Source: Hufsiella arboris (GTDB lineage: Bacteria > Bacteroidota > Bacteroidia > Sphingobacteriales > Sphingobacteriaceae). Taken from it: a DNA stretch of 64,000 nt. Position numbers and translations under genes: made by a program. Below the pieces are notes generated by a model. It searched no databases and was not told the DNA's origin. It saw nothing but the letters and a program-made list of their open reading frames with translations. Shown in pieces: positions 63,865 to 64,000 of the stretch. The DNA lies in NCBI RefSeq assembly GCF_009834875.1, contig NZ_WVHT01000006.1:186001-250000 (forward strand), read 5' to 3'. How positions within the stretch are numbered: position 1 is the first letter of the stretch; every line of letters starts with the position of its first letter.

Positions 63865-64000
63865 TTATTTCAAGATCACTGTCAGCAGAGATACTGCGCT
63901 GATCAGCAATGGCAATAACTGCACAAGTCTGTCGGTTGATGTCAACTTTCCACTTGAAGGCTCGACGTACACTACGTCGTTAGCATGCAGGTAATAATAC
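63865..64000 (-). CDS. Polysaccharide export protein Wza, C-terminal fragment
   Basis: A partial frame from the right edge to TAA at 63865-63867, 44 residues visible. It begins YYYLHANDVVYVEPSSGK, the end of the SLBB/periplasmic domain that precedes the outer-membrane helix, and closes with a hydrophobic segment LVQLLPLLISAVSLLTVILK. The ANDVVYVEP motif and the position 36 bases before wzc identify a Wza-type outer-membrane export protein. It is the first gene visible of the operon; its start is outside the window. Confidence 0.88.
   Translation of the reverse strand, partial: YYYLHANDVVYVEPSSGKLTSTDRLVQLLPLLISAVSLLTVILK

Overview
The window looks like chromosome from a Bacteroidota species of the Sphingobacteriaceae (Mucilaginibacter/Pedobacter-like). 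I base this on a SusC/SusD pair, DUF3857 secreted proteins, a DAHP synthase fused to a chorismate mutase, CarboxypepD_reg-like domains, and several promoters of the Bacteroidota type (TAnnTTTG at -7) with no clear Shine-Dalgarno sequences. No sequence search was run; every family name comes from reading motifs.

Layout. 1-16.9 kb is housekeeping and envelope genes: a truncated outer-membrane barrel protein, queG, an M1 peptidase, a DEDDh exonuclease, two overlapping DUF3857/transglutaminase-like proteins (the first lacks its catalytic Cys and His), two thioredoxin-fold proteins, a GH20 hexosaminidase, an M16 peptidase pair (one with the zinc motif, one without), an outer-membrane lipoprotein and a secreted Yellow/MRJP-like protein. 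17.0-21.7 kb is an aromatic amino acid operon (pheA, DAHP synthase-chorismate mutase, aroA, aroC). In front of it lies a compact leader-peptide attenuator: a Bacteroidota promoter, a 20-residue peptide with eight aromatic residues among nine consecutive positions, and two mutually exclusive hairpins ending in a U-tract just before pheA. I consider this the best find in the window.

21.9-33.4 kb is a starch/maltodextrin utilisation locus: a SusR-like membrane regulator, susC, susD, a SusE-like starch-binding lipoprotein, a GH31 alpha-glucosidase and a GH13 alpha-amylase lipoprotein, with hairpins between susD and susE and between susE and GH31. 33.7-37.8 kb holds an unknown helical protein, a YbiT-type ABC-F ATPase whose second nucleotide-binding domain has lost its P-loop, a carboxypeptidase-regulatory-domain protein, tRNA-Lys(CTT) and a lipoprotein. 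At 37.8-42.1 kb a secreted AGE-family epimerase and a GH9 cellulase are transcribed divergently. 42.2-47.7 kb contains a single-domain response regulator, a stand-alone SIR2-like protein (candidate NADase), an NHL-repeat lipoprotein, a soluble four-PAS histidine kinase and a small secreted protein.

47.8-64 kb is surface polysaccharide biosynthesis. A divergent pyruvyltransferase/glycosyltransferase pair, a GDPD-like protein and a small secreted protein come first. Then a tightly packed minus-strand operon of eleven genes runs from the right edge: Wza (partial), Wzc tyrosine kinase, Wzx flippase, pyruvyltransferase, GT4, hexapeptide acetyltransferase, Wzy, GT2, a secreted GH99/WbsX-like protein, GT4 and an OafA-type acyltransferase. 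It is a Wzx/Wzy-type exopolysaccharide locus with acyl and probably pyruvyl decoration. I saw no CRISPR array, rRNA, prophage or intact insertion sequence.
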